Assembly: GCF_024171605.1 (NCBI RefSeq)
Contig: NZ_JALKAA010000003.1
Coordinates: 248,001-312,000, forward strand
Reading direction: 5' to 3'
Source: Pontibacter sp. HSC-36F09
GTDB lineage: Bacteria > Bacteroidota > Bacteroidia > Cytophagales > Hymenobacteraceae
DNA length: 64,000 bases
The position numbers were made by a program, and so were the translations under genes. The notes under the pieces are model-generated. The model was not told the origin of the DNA and did no database searches. It was given only the letters and a program-made list of their open reading frames with translations. Position 1 is the stretch's first letter, and every line of letters starts with the position of its first letter. Positions 8,044 to 17,761 of the stretch are shown here, in pieces.

Positions 8044-10239
8044 CTATGCCGGCGTCATGGATTTCTCACGGTTCCAGTGGCGATGCTTTTTAATGGCCTC
8101 AACAAACTTATTGGCAAACTCACCAGCATCGGCGTTTGCTCCGGCCGTGATCACACCGGAGTGGGAAACTACTTTGCCCGACTCCTTGTCAGCAAAGTTG
8201 ACACCCACCACAAAAGCTTTTTCGAACATATTGATGCCGAAACCGGAAGTGGCGATCGGCTTGCAATGTTTGAAGGCTTCGGCCACAAAGTGCAGGGCGT
8301 CACCCAGGCCCATCATCTTGCGCACGCTCTTCTCTCCATCCGGAATGTAGACTGCGTCAAACATAATGGACCCTGTCGTCACGTGGCTCATGTCCACCTC
8401 CAGTTCCTGACCGCTGCTGGAGATGCGCTGGCCCTGTACCTTCGACACGATTTTGGCATGGACGCCGGCAGCCTCCAAAGCTTCCTTCACCTGCATCACC
8501 TCGTTGTAGTCGAAGCCATCTTCTATCAGGATAGCGACTCTGCGGGATTTAGAACCCTCTACCTTGTCTTTATCCATGCTGATGCTCGGCGATTCTGCCA
8601 CAGACTTGCCCTGGCTGATTTTCTGGGATGCGGCGTCCTTCACAAAATTTCCGGTCGGCTCAGAATCCTGGTCTACCGGCATTTTGATGCCTATACCTGC
8701 CGCCACCAGAGCAGCAAGCTGCGGGTCTACTCGATAGAAATTGGCCACCTGCCTTTCACGAATGGCTTTCCGTTCGACTTTACCCAGTTCGAAGTGGGCA
8801 GCTGATACCAGATGATCTTTCTCCGCCTCCGTCAGAGAGTTCCAGAACATGGTGGCCTGGCTGTAGTGGTCGTTGAAACTCTCGCTGCGGGCGCGGATCT
8901 TGTGGCCTTCTACCTTTTCCATGTGGTGCACGTAACCGCCCATATTCTCCGGGGCCATCATCGGGCAGCCATTGCCAATCGAGTTCGGCCAGTAGTTGGC
9001 CTTGCCCTTGCCGATGGTCATCTTCATGAAGCCAGCCCCGTGGTGGTTGTGTACCGGAGCCACCGGTCTGTTGATCGGTACTTCAGTAAAGTTGATACTG
9101 CTAAAGCGGTTGATCTGCGTGTCGAGGTAAGAGAAGAGACGGCCTTGTAATAGTGGGTCGTTGGTCACGTCGATGCCGGGTACCAGGTTGCCCGGATGGA
9201 AGGCCACCTGCTCGGTTTCAGCGAAGAAGTTGTCCGGGTTGCGGTTGAGTACCATCTTGCCGACCGGACGAAGCGGTACCAATTCTTCCGGAATGATCTT
9301 AGTGGCATCCAGCAGGTCGAAGTCATACTTAAACTCATCCTCTTCCGGCACCAATTGCACGGAGAGTTCATATTCCGGATAGTCACCCATCTCGATGGAT
9401 TCCCACAAGTCGCGTCGATGCCAGTCAGGGTCTTTGCCAGCCAGTTTCTGCGCCTCGTCCCACACCAGCGAATGCGCCCCCAGCATAGCGCGCCAGTGGA
9501 GTTTCACAAAGGTCGATTTGCCGGCCTCGTTTATAAAGCGGAAAGTGTGCACTCCGAAGCCGTCCATCATACGGAAACTGCGCGGAATAGCCCTGTCTGA
9601 CAGCAGCCACATGATCATGTGGGTAGACTCAGGCATCAGGGATATAAAGTCCCAGAAAGTGTCGTGTGCAGCAGAGGCCTGTGGCATTTCGTTGTCCGGC
9701 TCCGGCTTCACGGCGTGCACCAGATCTGGGAATTTGATGCCATCCTGGATAAAAAATACAGGTATGTTGTTGGCCACCAGGTCATAGTTGCCTTCTTCGG
9801 TATAAAACTTGGTGGCAAAACCGCGAGCGTCGCGCACGGAATCAGCAGAACCCCGGGAGCCTGCTACAGTGGAGAAGCGCACAAATACGGGGGTTTTGGT
9901 GTTTGGGTCGGTCAGGAACCTGGCTTTGGTAAATTCCTTTAGTGAGCTATCGTAAGGCTGGAAGTACCCATGGGCGCCCGAACCACGGGCATGCACCACG
10001 CGCTCAGGTATAGACTCGTGGTCTAGGTGGGTCATTTTTTCGCGGAAGTGGAAGTCTTCCATCAACGTTGGTCCACGCTGCCCGGCTTTTAGCGAGTCGT
10101 CGGTGTGGTTAACCCTAAGGCCTTGGTCAGTGGTCATGTACTGACCATCACTGTCTGACCGGAAATGTTCCAGTTGTTTGTTTTTGCTGTTTTCGTCGAT
10201 GTGGGTAGGCGTTGTCTTGTCCTTGTCTTTCTCGTCCAT
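8044..10239 (-). CDS. katE: Large-subunit catalase (HPII type) with DJ-1-like C-terminal domain
   Basis: 731 residues, in the large-subunit clade-2 catalase range (E. coli KatE is about 750). It dismutates hydrogen peroxide to water and oxygen with heme in the cytosol. The distal catalytic histidine is His83 in RVVHARGSGAHG; the distal Asn lies in LVANNIPVFFIQD; the proximal heme tyrosine lies in RLFSYLDTQ. Residues 565-731 form the flavodoxin/DJ-1-like domain that defines large catalases (VAILIEDGFDYNEV, VYIPDGEKSVRKM). The first 55 residues are charged and probably disordered. It is monocistronic with its own terminator. Roles in stationary phase or desiccation and radiation resistance are typical of the family but not shown here. 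Confidence 0.96.
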   Translation of the reverse strand: MDEKDKDKTTPTHIDENSKNKQLEHFRSDSDGQYMTTDQGLRVNHTDDSLKAGQRGPTLMEDFHFREKMTHLDHESIPERVVHARGSGAHGYFQPYDSSLKEFTKARFLTDPNTKTPVFVRFSTVAGSRGSADSVRDARGFATKFYTEEGNYDLVANNIPVFFIQDGIKFPDLVHAVKPEPDNEMPQASAAHDTFWDFISLMPESTHMIMWLLSDRAIPRSFRMMDGFGVHTFRFINEAGKSTFVKLHWRAMLGAHSLVWDEAQKLAGKDPDWHRRDLWESIEMGDYPEYELSVQLVPEEDEFKYDFDLLDATKIIPEELVPLRPVGKMVLNRNPDNFFAETEQVAFHPGNLVPGIDVTNDPLLQGRLFSYLDTQINRFSSINFTEVPINRPVAPVHNHHGAGFMKMTIGKGKANYWPNSIGNGCPMMAPENMGGYVHHMEKVEGHKIRARSESFNDHYSQATMFWNSLTEAEKDHLVSAAHFELGKVERKAIRERQVANFYRVDPQLAALVAAGIGIKMPVDQDSEPTGNFVKDAASQKISQGKSVAESPSISMDKDKVEGSKSRRVAILIEDGFDYNEVMQVKEALEAAGVHAKIVSKVQGQRISSSGQELEVDMSHVTTGSIMFDAVYIPDGEKSVRKMMGLGDALHFVAEAFKHCKPIATSGFGINMFEKAFVVGVNFADKESGKVVSHSGVITAGANADAGEFANKFVEAIKKHRHWNREKSMTPA

Positions 10240-10398
10240 GGTTTAGTTTGTTTTGGATGTAGGTGAGGTATAGCTTTTTGAAATCGTGTGCGGAATTCAC
10301 TCCAACAATACGGGCGAGTATTTTAAGTGGTTAAGAAAAAGTGAAACTAAACAAGATTAAAATGGAATTAAAATAAGACTTTAAGAATAGCCAAGGCA

Positions 10399-10438
10399 GC
10401 TATACCTGTGCTTTAGTTAGATAAAACACAGGTATAGC
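10399..10438. repeat. Facing pair of CAGGTATAG motifs forming a 12-bp hairpin
   Basis: GCTATACCTGTG (10399..10410) and CACAGGTATAGC (10427..10438) are perfect reverse complements with a 16-base loop, lying between the catalase and 2H phosphoesterase genes. It could act as a terminator for the phosphoesterase gene, whose stop is 56 bases to the right. It is one of several inverted pairs of the window-wide motif. Confidence 0.75.
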
Positions 10439-10493
10439 GCAAGCTAGATTAGGAGTATTTTAAGGAAATTCGTTATTGCTTAACGCCCGGATA

Positions 10494-11045
10494 TCATAGA
10501 CTAAGTTCCTTACGACCGAAGCTGTACTCGTCTTCCTTTAGGTAGTAATCACCGCATTTCTGCAGAATGGTCAGGTTGTCGATCGTGATCTCCCAGTTGA
10601 AGTTGTAGTTGAAAAGAAAAGTAAGGACCGGGCCCAGCAATTCAGGTGAAGTGTCGCCGAGGGCCAGCGAAATGTGAGGGAGCCACATATTAGGGTTATA
10701 GTAAACGCCCATTTCGCTACTCATCTCCGATATATCGCGGTGCAGGCGGTCGTGTAACTGGTTGAGTGGGGCGGTGCGGAGTACAGGTATGTAGATGACC
10801 GGCTTTTCACCCGGAAACACACCCAGGCCTGTGGTACGAATTGTAAAGGGTTCGGTCTCACGGCTGGTCTCCTGCAGGTATTGCTGCAACTCTTCCATAT
10901 CCGGGATCTCGGCCGTCAGCAGGGTCAGGTGCGGGTATGGCGTCATCTTCACCTCATTGAGTCCGAATTGTGAGTCGAGTAACTCAGTCAGTTCGGTGAC
11001 ACGTGCAGAATGGGAAGGGTCGAGCAGGGATGTAACTGCGATCAT
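10494..11045 (-). CDS. 2H phosphoesterase / 2'-5' RNA ligase-like protein
   Basis: 183 residues with the two H-x-T/S motifs that define the 2H superfamily: HLT at 39-41 and HIS at 124-126, about 85 residues apart as usual. Members hydrolyse cyclic phosphates or 2'-5' linkages in RNA or related nucleotides; the natural substrate in Bacteroidota is generally unknown. The core pattern (PYPHLTLL, GVFPGEKPVIYIPVL, WLPHISLALG) is intact, so it should be active. It is divergent from the ABC-F gene and separated from the catalase by 250 bases, so it is probably transcribed alone. Confidence 0.85.
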   Translation of the reverse strand: MIAVTSLLDPSHSARVTELTELLDSQFGLNEVKMTPYPHLTLLTAEIPDMEELQQYLQETSRETEPFTIRTTGLGVFPGEKPVIYIPVLRTAPLNQLHDRLHRDISEMSSEMGVYYNPNMWLPHISLALGDTSPELLGPVLTFLFNYNFNWEITIDNLTILQKCGDYYLKEDEYSFGRKELSL

Positions 11046-11236
11046 AAAAGGTTATTTTTTATTGCTGTTCTCAACGTCTCGCACACACATTTCTCAAAAG
11101 CATAAAGCTATAGAACGAGGCACATGTGATAATGTTTGCCTGTACAGGGCTTTTTGCGGTGGGCAACGTCTCATTTTACGTATGGGGCGACTTTTGGTCT
11201 GTGACCCTTTAAGCTGGGGATGTTTCCCAAAATAAG

Positions 11237-11244
11237 TACCTTTG
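11237..11244 (+). promoter_or_regulatory. Bacteroidota -7 promoter box for the ABC-F gene
   Basis: TACCTTTG fits TAnnTTTG and lies 20 bases before the ATG at 11265. Because it overlaps the coding part of a longer in-frame start at 11220, it favours the downstream start. Confidence 0.55.
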
Positions 11245-11264
11245 CAGCTCAGCTTTCTGAATCT

Positions 11265-13196
11265 ATGATTTCTATCAATAACCTTAGCTTTCATTTTGGC
11301 AGCCGCCCGATGTACGAGGATGCCAACCTGCACATCAAACCCAAAGACAAGATTGCCCTGATCGGGCTGAACGGTACCGGCAAGTCTACACTGCTGCGCA
11401 TTATTGTGGGTGAATATAAGCCTGACGGCGGAAGTATCCAAATGAGCCGGGACACGACCATCGGTTTCCTGAACCAGGACCTGCTCAGCTACGAAACGCA
11501 CGAGAGCATTCTGTCGGTGGCCATGCAGGCTTTTGACGAGGCCATCATGCTGCAGAAGGAGATTGACCAGGTGCTGGTAGAGTTCGAAAACAACTTTCAT
11601 GACAAGCTGGTCGATAAACTGGCGGCTTTGCAGGAGCGCTTTGAGGCGCTCGGTGGCTATACCATGCAGGCCGAAGCCGAGTCGATCCTGGAGGGCCTTG
11701 GCTTCACGACCGAAGAACTGAAGCAACCGCTGGCCTCTTTCTCCGGTGGCTGGCGCATGCGTGTCATGCTGGCCAAGATCCTTTTGCAGAAGCCTTCGCT
11801 GCTGCTGCTCGACGAACCGACCAACCACCTGGACCTTCCCTCCATCAAGTGGCTCGAATCCTATCTGGACCGCTTTGAAGGTGCCGTGGTGATCGTTTCT
11901 CACGACAGGGAGTTTCTGGACAAGACCACCAACATTACAGTGGAAGTGTCAGGCGCGAAGCTAAACCTATACCCGGGCAACTACAGCTTTTATGTAGAAG
12001 AAAAAGCCCTCCGCAACGAGATACAAAAGGGGGCCTACGAAAACCAGCAGGCCCATATCCGGCAGACGGAGCGCTTCATCGAGCGCTTTAAAGCCAAGGC
12101 GACCAAAGCCAAGCAGGCGCAGAGCCGCATGAAGCAGCTTGAGCGTATGGAGCGCATTGAGGAGGTGGCAGGAGAGGCGGCAAAAGTGAATTTCAGCTTC
12201 CGCTTTAATGTACAGCCGGGCCGTCACATCTTCCGCCTGGAGCACATGAGCAAGAGCTTCGGCAGCAAGCTTATTTTCCGGGACACAAACGTGCACATCG
12301 AGCGGGGCGACAAGATTGCGCTCATCGGTGCTAACGGTAAGGGCAAGTCCACATTACTGCGCATCATTGCTGGCACCGAGCCAATTCAGGGCAAGCGCGA
12401 AATGGGGCATAACGTGATCATGTCCTTTTATGCGCAGCACCAGCTCGAGGCCCTGAACGTAGAAAATGAAATACTGCAGGAATTGCAGCAAGCCGGCTCC
12501 GGTAAGACGGAGGTCGAACTGCGCACGCTGTTGGGCTCTTTCCTGTTCACCGGCGACGATGCGTTTAAAAAGATCAAAGTGCTGTCGGGAGGGGAGAAGA
12601 GCCGCGTGGCACTGGCCAAAACACTGATCTCGGAGGCCAACTTCCTGATGCTCGACGAACCGACCAACCACCTGGACATGCAGTCGGTCAACATCTTGAT
12701 ACAGGCGCTGGAGCAGTACGAAGGTACCTTTATCATCATTTCGCACGACCGTTACTTTGTAGAGAATGTGGCCACCAAGATCTGGTACATCGAAGACTAT
12801 CAGCTGAAGGAATACCCCGGCACGTACCACGAATTTGAGACGTTTCAGGAGAAGCGGGAGAAAGAAACAAAACGAGAGGCCGCTGCGGCACCAGTTGCTA
12901 AGAAAGACGAACCAAAGCCGAAGCGTGACAACAGCGAGTTCAATGCCCTGAACAACCAGCTAAAACAGGTAAACCGACAGATAAGTGAGCTGGAAAAGCA
13001 GGTGCAGCAACTAGAAAAGGAACTCGCCAAATACGAAACGGAGCTGGCTGACCCGAAGGTATACAGCAACCCAAGCCTGTTGCAGGAAACTTCCCAAAAA
13101 TTTGAATACGTGCAGAAGGAACTGGATGCTGTCAACCAGAAGTGGGAAAACCTGATGATGGAGGCCGAGGAGTTAGAAGAGCAATTGGGTAGCTAA
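11265..13196 (+). CDS. ABC-F family ATP-binding protein (ribosome-associated)
   Basis: 643 residues with two ABC ATPase domains and no membrane part, the ABC-F architecture. The first Walker A is GLNGTGKST (34-42), with signature SFSGGW and Walker B LLLLDEPTNHLDLP. The second has GANGKGKST, LSGGEKSR and LMLDEPTNHLDMQ. The linker between domains is charged and helical (KAKATKAKQAQSRMKQLERM). A C-terminal coiled coil of about 90 residues follows a PKPKRD segment. ABC-F proteins bind the ribosomal E site and rescue or tune translation; this one resembles the housekeeping Uup/YbiT-like type more than an antibiotic-resistance variant. The start at 11265 is preferred over 11220 because ATPase homology begins at once and the promoter lies between them. 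Confidence 0.93.
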   Translation: MISINNLSFHFGSRPMYEDANLHIKPKDKIALIGLNGTGKSTLLRIIVGEYKPDGGSIQMSRDTTIGFLNQDLLSYETHESILSVAMQAFDEAIMLQKEIDQVLVEFENNFHDKLVDKLAALQERFEALGGYTMQAEAESILEGLGFTTEELKQPLASFSGGWRMRVMLAKILLQKPSLLLLDEPTNHLDLPSIKWLESYLDRFEGAVVIVSHDREFLDKTTNITVEVSGAKLNLYPGNYSFYVEEKALRNEIQKGAYENQQAHIRQTERFIERFKAKATKAKQAQSRMKQLERMERIEEVAGEAAKVNFSFRFNVQPGRHIFRLEHMSKSFGSKLIFRDTNVHIERGDKIALIGANGKGKSTLLRIIAGTEPIQGKREMGHNVIMSFYAQHQLEALNVENEILQELQQAGSGKTEVELRTLLGSFLFTGDDAFKKIKVLSGGEKSRVALAKTLISEANFLMLDEPTNHLDMQSVNILIQALEQYEGTFIIISHDRYFVENVATKIWYIEDYQLKEYPGTYHEFETFQEKREKETKREAAAAPVAKKDEPKPKRDNSEFNALNNQLKQVNRQISELEKQVQQLEKELAKYETELADPKVYSNPSLLQETSQKFEYVQKELDAVNQKWENLMMEAEELEEQLGS

Positions 13197-13263
13197 AAAG
13201 GTATAAGTATCAGCTGGCAAATTTGGGATGCCTGATTAGACTAGTTCATGTAATTTAAAATTG

Positions 13264-13294
13264 AAGCAGCAAGCCACGTGTTTGCTGCTTTTTT
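13264..13294 (+). terminator. Terminator after the ABC-F gene
   Basis: AAGCAGCAA pairs with TTGCTGCTT across a 9-base loop and is followed by a T run, about 70 bases beyond the stop codon. Confidence 0.85.
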
Positions 13295-13443
13295 CGTACT
13301 GTGTGAGGTATATTTAGTTGATTGTCAATGTTTAGACACCTTCAATAACCTATACTTAAATACAAAAATATGCGTATGTAAAAATTGCACTTTGAAATAA
13401 ATTGCAATTATGCTATTTTGTTCCCGATACGCACCTTTTGTCT

Positions 13444-13926
13444 ATGAAAACTTCCTTACTATTGTTACTGCTTGGTTTGAGCAGTGTACTTAACTCCACT
13501 TTCGCGCAGGCGAGCGGGGAAATTATTGTACAGAAAAAAGGCCTCGGATTTGCTTATTACCAGCATGGCTGTCAAATTAGTAAAAAACAACTGTTGCACA
13601 TTTTGGATCAACATCCTGAAGCGCGAAAAGAGCTTCAGAAAGGCCAGCGCAATTCATTCCCAGCCACGGCGCTCACTTATGCAGGTGGTCTCCTGATCAG
13701 CTATCCGATAAGCAGGCAGTTAACTGGTAACCAACCTAACTGGCTGGTCTCCGGGGCGGGGGCAAGCCTGCTGACTTTCAGCATCCCTTTCGCCGGCGCC
13801 AAAATGAAACGGGAACACCAGGCCATTTATGTGTATAACGAGGGTCTGCGTTATGCCAAACGGCCCAACACAGATCTACGCGTTGGGTATGCTTATAACC
13901 GGGCTTCGCTGGTCTTTATTTTCTGA
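13444..13926 (+). CDS. Small exported or membrane protein of unknown function
   Basis: 160 residues from the ATG at 13444, which opens a signal peptide (MKTSLLLLLLGLSSVLNSTFAQ). An upstream TTG in frame is less likely. After the signal come a soluble segment (GEIIVQKKGLGFAYYQHGCQISKKQLLHIL) and two hydrophobic stretches around residues 75-92 (LTYAGGLLISYPIS) and 100-118 (WLVSGAGASLLTFSIPFAG). A terminal YAYNRASLVFIF looks like a final beta strand. The pattern of KKQL, a glycine-rich pair of membrane segments and an AIYVYN ending is common among unannotated Bacteroidota proteins. I do not recognise a function. It is alone between a terminator and a kinase gene. Confidence 0.65.
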   Translation: MKTSLLLLLLGLSSVLNSTFAQASGEIIVQKKGLGFAYYQHGCQISKKQLLHILDQHPEARKELQKGQRNSFPATALTYAGGLLISYPISRQLTGNQPNWLVSGAGASLLTFSIPFAGAKMKREHQAIYVYNEGLRYAKRPNTDLRVGYAYNRASLVFIF

Positions 13927-14074
13927 CAGGCGCCTTTTTCTTTTTACTTACCGGTAGTATGGCAAGCTCCTGACGTGAAGTAATGTAGCAGAGCCAACGC
14001 TGCAAGAAGTATGCGCCTTCGTTAACCTACCTCGGTATGCGCCGTATTTAGAGCTGCGTAGATACCGCCTTACC

Positions 14075-15154
14075 ATGAACCATTTAAACGTCATTGATCA
14101 GATAGGACAGCAGAGTCCTAAAATATTATTTCAGTTTAACCTCTCGCAAAATAGATTCGACTATTTATCGCCAGCTTTTTATGACATCTGGGAGATGGAG
14201 GAGTCGCTGCTGCAGGAGCACCCGCAGCAGTTGCTTGACTCCGTAGTAGAAGATGACCGCCCCGCCGTGGAGCGCTGCTGGCAGAGGTTACTGAAGGGAG
14301 ACCATGTGGATGAGATGGTACGCATCGAACAGAGTGGACTTAAACGCTATATCCGCTACATTGCCTACCCGATTTTTGACAGTGACCAGCGGGTGGCAGC
14401 CCTGGCAGGTATAGCAGAGAATGTAACCCAACAGCGGGACTTTGTAAATTACCTGACTGAGTTCGGGCAGCGGAAGAACAGCGCACTCGAAATGGTGGCG
14501 CATGACCTTCGTGGTCCACTGGCAGTCGTAAAAAGTGTAGCATCCTTACTCCGCCAGGATATACAGGATGACAAAAAGCAGGAACTGGAGCACTATACCG
14601 ACATCATTGAAACGGCCTGCGTTCAGTGTACCGACCTGATCCAGGACCTGCTCAGCGAAGAGCACCTGCAATCGCCGGAGGTATACGTGAACAAGATCCG
14701 CATGGACATAAGCGAGCAGATCAGAAGCGTGGTAGGTTTTTACCAGAAGGGCCGGTTAGTGCAGCAGCAGTTTGTACTGCAGCTGCCAGACGATCCTTTG
14801 ATGGCGGAACTCGACCAGATAAAGTTCTCCCAGATATTGAATAACCTGATCTCCAATTCAATCAAGTTCACGCCTCCCACAGGCACGATCACCATCCGGG
14901 CTTATCAGGATGTGGACTGGGCGGTGGTGGAGCACAGCGACAATGGCATTGGTATACCTGAGCACCTGCTTCCCCAACTATTTGAACGGCGGAGCAACGC
15001 CTCCAGAAAAGGGCTAAACGGTGAAAAGTCGCGCGGACTCGGACTGGCGATCGTGTATGAATTGGTGAGGCTGCAGGGAGGGACCATCAGTGTTGAGAGC
15101 CGGGAGCATGAAGGCACACGTTTCACAATCAGGTTGCCCAGGTATGCTGCCTAA
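14075..15154 (+). CDS. PAS-domain sensor histidine kinase
   Basis: 359 residues without membrane segments. Residues 10-120 form a PAS fold (FQFNLSQNRFDYLSPAFYDIWE ending in AGIAENVTQQRDF). The kinase core follows: H-box MVAHDLRGPL with phospho-acceptor His143, N-box NLISNSIKFT, G1 box DNGIGIP, and G2 box RGLGLAIV. It should autophosphorylate and pass phosphate to a receiver. It has no receiver of its own; the nearest response regulator is the convergent one just downstream, whose stop codon overlaps this one by two bases. Pairing with that regulator is possible but unproven, since another kinase is co-transcribed with it. Confidence 0.9.
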   Translation: MNHLNVIDQIGQQSPKILFQFNLSQNRFDYLSPAFYDIWEMEESLLQEHPQQLLDSVVEDDRPAVERCWQRLLKGDHVDEMVRIEQSGLKRYIRYIAYPIFDSDQRVAALAGIAENVTQQRDFVNYLTEFGQRKNSALEMVAHDLRGPLAVVKSVASLLRQDIQDDKKQELEHYTDIIETACVQCTDLIQDLLSEEHLQSPEVYVNKIRMDISEQIRSVVGFYQKGRLVQQQFVLQLPDDPLMAELDQIKFSQILNNLISNSIKFTPPTGTITIRAYQDVDWAVVEHSDNGIGIPEHLLPQLFERRSNASRKGLNGEKSRGLGLAIVYELVRLQGGTISVESREHEGTRFTIRLPRYAA

Positions 15155-15549
15155 GGGTGCCCTTTACGGGCGCGATTTATATAGGCCAGGCTTGCTTCGT
15201 CGAGCGGTTTGTGAAGGAATCCGCGCACCAGCGGGTAGTCCAGGGACTGTTCCTTGTCACTGACAGCAATGGAGGAGGTCAGAATAAAGACGTCCAGCTT
15301 TCCCTTTAGCGCTTCTTCATAGGGACGCAGGACATCCAGAAAATCCCAGCCATTTTTAACGGGCATGTTCAGGTCGAGCAGGATGACGTCCGGCAGGGGA
15401 GGAGGCCCTGTTAAAGACAAGTCGGCCAACGCGTCGTCTGCCGAGCTGTACGTGCAGATTTCGTTGGCAAAGCCCGCTTCCTCCAACACCAGAGAGGTCA
15501 GGTATATACTGATGTCATCATCATCAATTATGTAAACCTTGCTGACCAT
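15151..15549 (-). CDS. Single-domain response regulator (receiver only)
   Basis: 132 residues comprising only a CheY-like receiver domain. The acidic pocket is DDDD (9-12), the phospho-acceptor is Asp59 in VILLDLNMP, the switch Ser/Thr lies in ILTSS, and the conserved lysine is in FLHKP. With no output domain it probably acts as a phosphorelay shuttle or by protein contact, as in Rcp1-type regulators that serve multi-PAS kinases. Its ATG lies inside the end of the upstream kinase gene (26-base overlap), which suggests translational coupling and fixed stoichiometry. It is convergent with the kinase at 14075. Confidence 0.92.
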   Translation of the reverse strand: MVSKVYIIDDDDISIYLTSLVLEEAGFANEICTYSSADDALADLSLTGPPPLPDVILLDLNMPVKNGWDFLDVLRPYEEALKGKLDVFILTSSIAVSDKEQSLDYPLVRGFLHKPLDEASLAYINRARKGHP

Positions 15550-17761
15550 AGGCTGCGTGCTTAAAATGTAAGATGAAGGTTGTACCTAATTCCGGCTCAC
15601 TGTCTACCTCAATCTCTCCTCCAATGGCGTTCATCTGCATTTTCACCAGGTATAGCCCGATGCCTTTGCCATCAGGTCCTGCATGAAAGCGCTTGTAGAG
15701 CTGGAACAGATGCGGCTTTACCGCCTCCAGATCCATGCCACTGCCATTGTCCTTTACACGTAGTTGCAGACTGTCTTCTTTCCTTACGGTATTTAACTCA
15801 ATAAGTAAGTCACGCTGCGCAGACTTATACTTGATGGCGTTCGAAATCAGGTTATGGAGGATGCTGTAGACGTAGGCGCGGTTGGCCCAAAGCAAGTCCT
15901 CCTGCTTCAGATTCAGCACGATATGTCCGTTGATCGGGGTTAGCAGGTGCTGCAGGCTCAGTACCACTTCCGCCGCTACATCGACCAGGCTAACCATCTC
16001 GTGGGCTGCCTGCAGGTTAGCGGAACGCACGGCCAGTATTTTGTTCAGGTCACTGATCACATCGTCAAGCCGGCGGGCGGATGTCTCCAGGTTTTGCAGG
16101 CCCTGCATAAAGCGGCCGCTGTTGGTGTCCAGCTTCTGGAGTATGGTAGAAAGGCCAACCAGGTTAGCGACAGGCGCACGCAGGTTGTGCGACACAATGT
16201 AGTTGAACTGCTGCAGGTCCTGGTTCTGATGGTATAGGTGTTCGGTGGTTTTGAGCAACTGCTCCTGGTCGAACTTGCGATCAGTAATATCGGTGTGGAT
16301 GTAGACGTGCTTTTCTATCTGGCCCTGCTCATTTGCGATAGGTGAAATGGTGACATCAGCCCAGACCATCTCGCCGTTTTTCTTGTAGCCGCGTATTTCA
16401 TTCCGGATAGGTACGCCCTGTGCCAGCTGCTCTCTTACCCAGGCGAGTTCTCGCAGATCGGTATCGTTGGAGGTCAGAATGTCACTCGGGCGCCTGCCGG
16501 CTACTTCTTCCAATTTGTAGCCGGTTGCGTTACTGAAAGCCTCGTTCACCCATTCTATCTCGAGCTGGCTATTGGTGATGATCACGCCGTTGGTGGTTTT
16601 GCTGGCCACCAGCGAGAGCTTGCGGAGTTCTTCCTGCGCTTTTACCTGCTCCGTAATATCTACAAACGATACCAGAATGCCATCTTCAAAAGGACTCAGC
16701 GTAAAGCGCAGCACAGCTTTCAGATTATCAAAACGCTCGTCAAACTGGACGGGCTTTCTGGTCCTGTCTACCTCTAAACATTTCTGATAAAACTGGGTGT
16801 CTACCAGGAAGGGGTATTCTTCCCAGATCTGGCGGTTCATCAACTCGTTGAGGGAACGGCCCAGGAAATTGGCGAAAACCGTATTGCCAAAGCTATAGCG
16901 CCATGCGGTGTCCAGAGCAAAGAAGCCTTCCACCATCGCCTCTAGGATGTTGTGCAGCTTCTGTGACTGGGCTTTTACCAACAGGTTGGCTTCTTTTTCG
17001 TTAGTAATGTCTTTGGCGATGCACTGTACAGCGAGCACCCGTCCTTCCAGCACTACCGGTACCAGCGTGACCGACAAGTAGCGCTTTTGGCTATTGCGGT
17101 GCCTGATGCAGGACTCAAACGTGCAGGATTGGCCAGTCAAGGCATGATGGAAGGCCTCAAATGTTCCTGCATGGTATTCCGGCAGCACGAAATCAGCAAA
17201 GTGACTTCCGGGGAAATCTTCGCGGGTATAGCCGGTCAAGTCTACTACAGCATCGTTGCAGGCTTCCACCTGACCGCTTATGCTCAGCGTAAATACAAGA
17301 TCGGGGTTGTTGAAGAAGAGGGCTTTATAGTAAGCCCGGCTTTCTTTTTTCTGCTTCAGCGCCTCCATTTTAGAGGTTATATCACGCGAATTGGTGACAA
17401 TGCCACGCACATGCGGGTCATCCAGCATGTTGGTGGATACGCAGCTCAGCCATCGCCAGTCGCCGTTTTTGGCCTTGAAGCGGAAGGGTGCAAGGGTTAT
17501 TTGCTTCGTTAGGCCGGATGTGTGCTTCGAAAGCTCCTCTCCGATTGTAGGAACATCATCCGGGTGGATGAGTTCGAGCACATGAGTACCCAGCAAATCT
17601 GCAGGATCATACCCCAACCCGGGACCTACCGAGTCTGAAACATACTCGTAGTTGCCCTCCCAGTTGATGACCGTGATCAACTCGGACCCGTGGCGTACAA
17701 TAGAGGTGTAGAAATCTGGCGTCAGGGCCAGCGCTTCAGGCTGCGTAAAATTTACCTTCAT
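15524..17761 (-). CDS. Multi-PAS sensor histidine kinase
   Basis: 745 residues from the ATG at 17761; a TTG 48 bases upstream is in frame but precedes the first homology. There are four PAS/PAC units in a row, beginning at about residues 15, 145, 270 and 390 (for example FYTSIVRHGSELITVINWEG; YYKALFFNNPDLVFTL; VEGFFALDTAWRYSFGN; GVIITNSQLEIEWVNEAFSNATGY). The Bacteroidota H-box SHNLRAPVANL follows, then an ATPase domain with NLISNAIKYKS, DNGSGMD and GKGIGLYLV. No membrane helices, so it is a cytosolic sensor, perhaps of light, oxygen or redox; no heme or flavin motif can be read with confidence. It forms an operon with the overlapping receiver gene. Confidence 0.92.
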   Translation of the reverse strand: MKVNFTQPEALALTPDFYTSIVRHGSELITVINWEGNYEYVSDSVGPGLGYDPADLLGTHVLELIHPDDVPTIGEELSKHTSGLTKQITLAPFRFKAKNGDWRWLSCVSTNMLDDPHVRGIVTNSRDITSKMEALKQKKESRAYYKALFFNNPDLVFTLSISGQVEACNDAVVDLTGYTREDFPGSHFADFVLPEYHAGTFEAFHHALTGQSCTFESCIRHRNSQKRYLSVTLVPVVLEGRVLAVQCIAKDITNEKEANLLVKAQSQKLHNILEAMVEGFFALDTAWRYSFGNTVFANFLGRSLNELMNRQIWEEYPFLVDTQFYQKCLEVDRTRKPVQFDERFDNLKAVLRFTLSPFEDGILVSFVDITEQVKAQEELRKLSLVASKTTNGVIITNSQLEIEWVNEAFSNATGYKLEEVAGRRPSDILTSNDTDLRELAWVREQLAQGVPIRNEIRGYKKNGEMVWADVTISPIANEQGQIEKHVYIHTDITDRKFDQEQLLKTTEHLYHQNQDLQQFNYIVSHNLRAPVANLVGLSTILQKLDTNSGRFMQGLQNLETSARRLDDVISDLNKILAVRSANLQAAHEMVSLVDVAAEVVLSLQHLLTPINGHIVLNLKQEDLLWANRAYVYSILHNLISNAIKYKSAQRDLLIELNTVRKEDSLQLRVKDNGSGMDLEAVKPHLFQLYKRFHAGPDGKGIGLYLVKMQMNAIGGEIEVDSEPELGTTFILHFKHAAYGQQGLHN

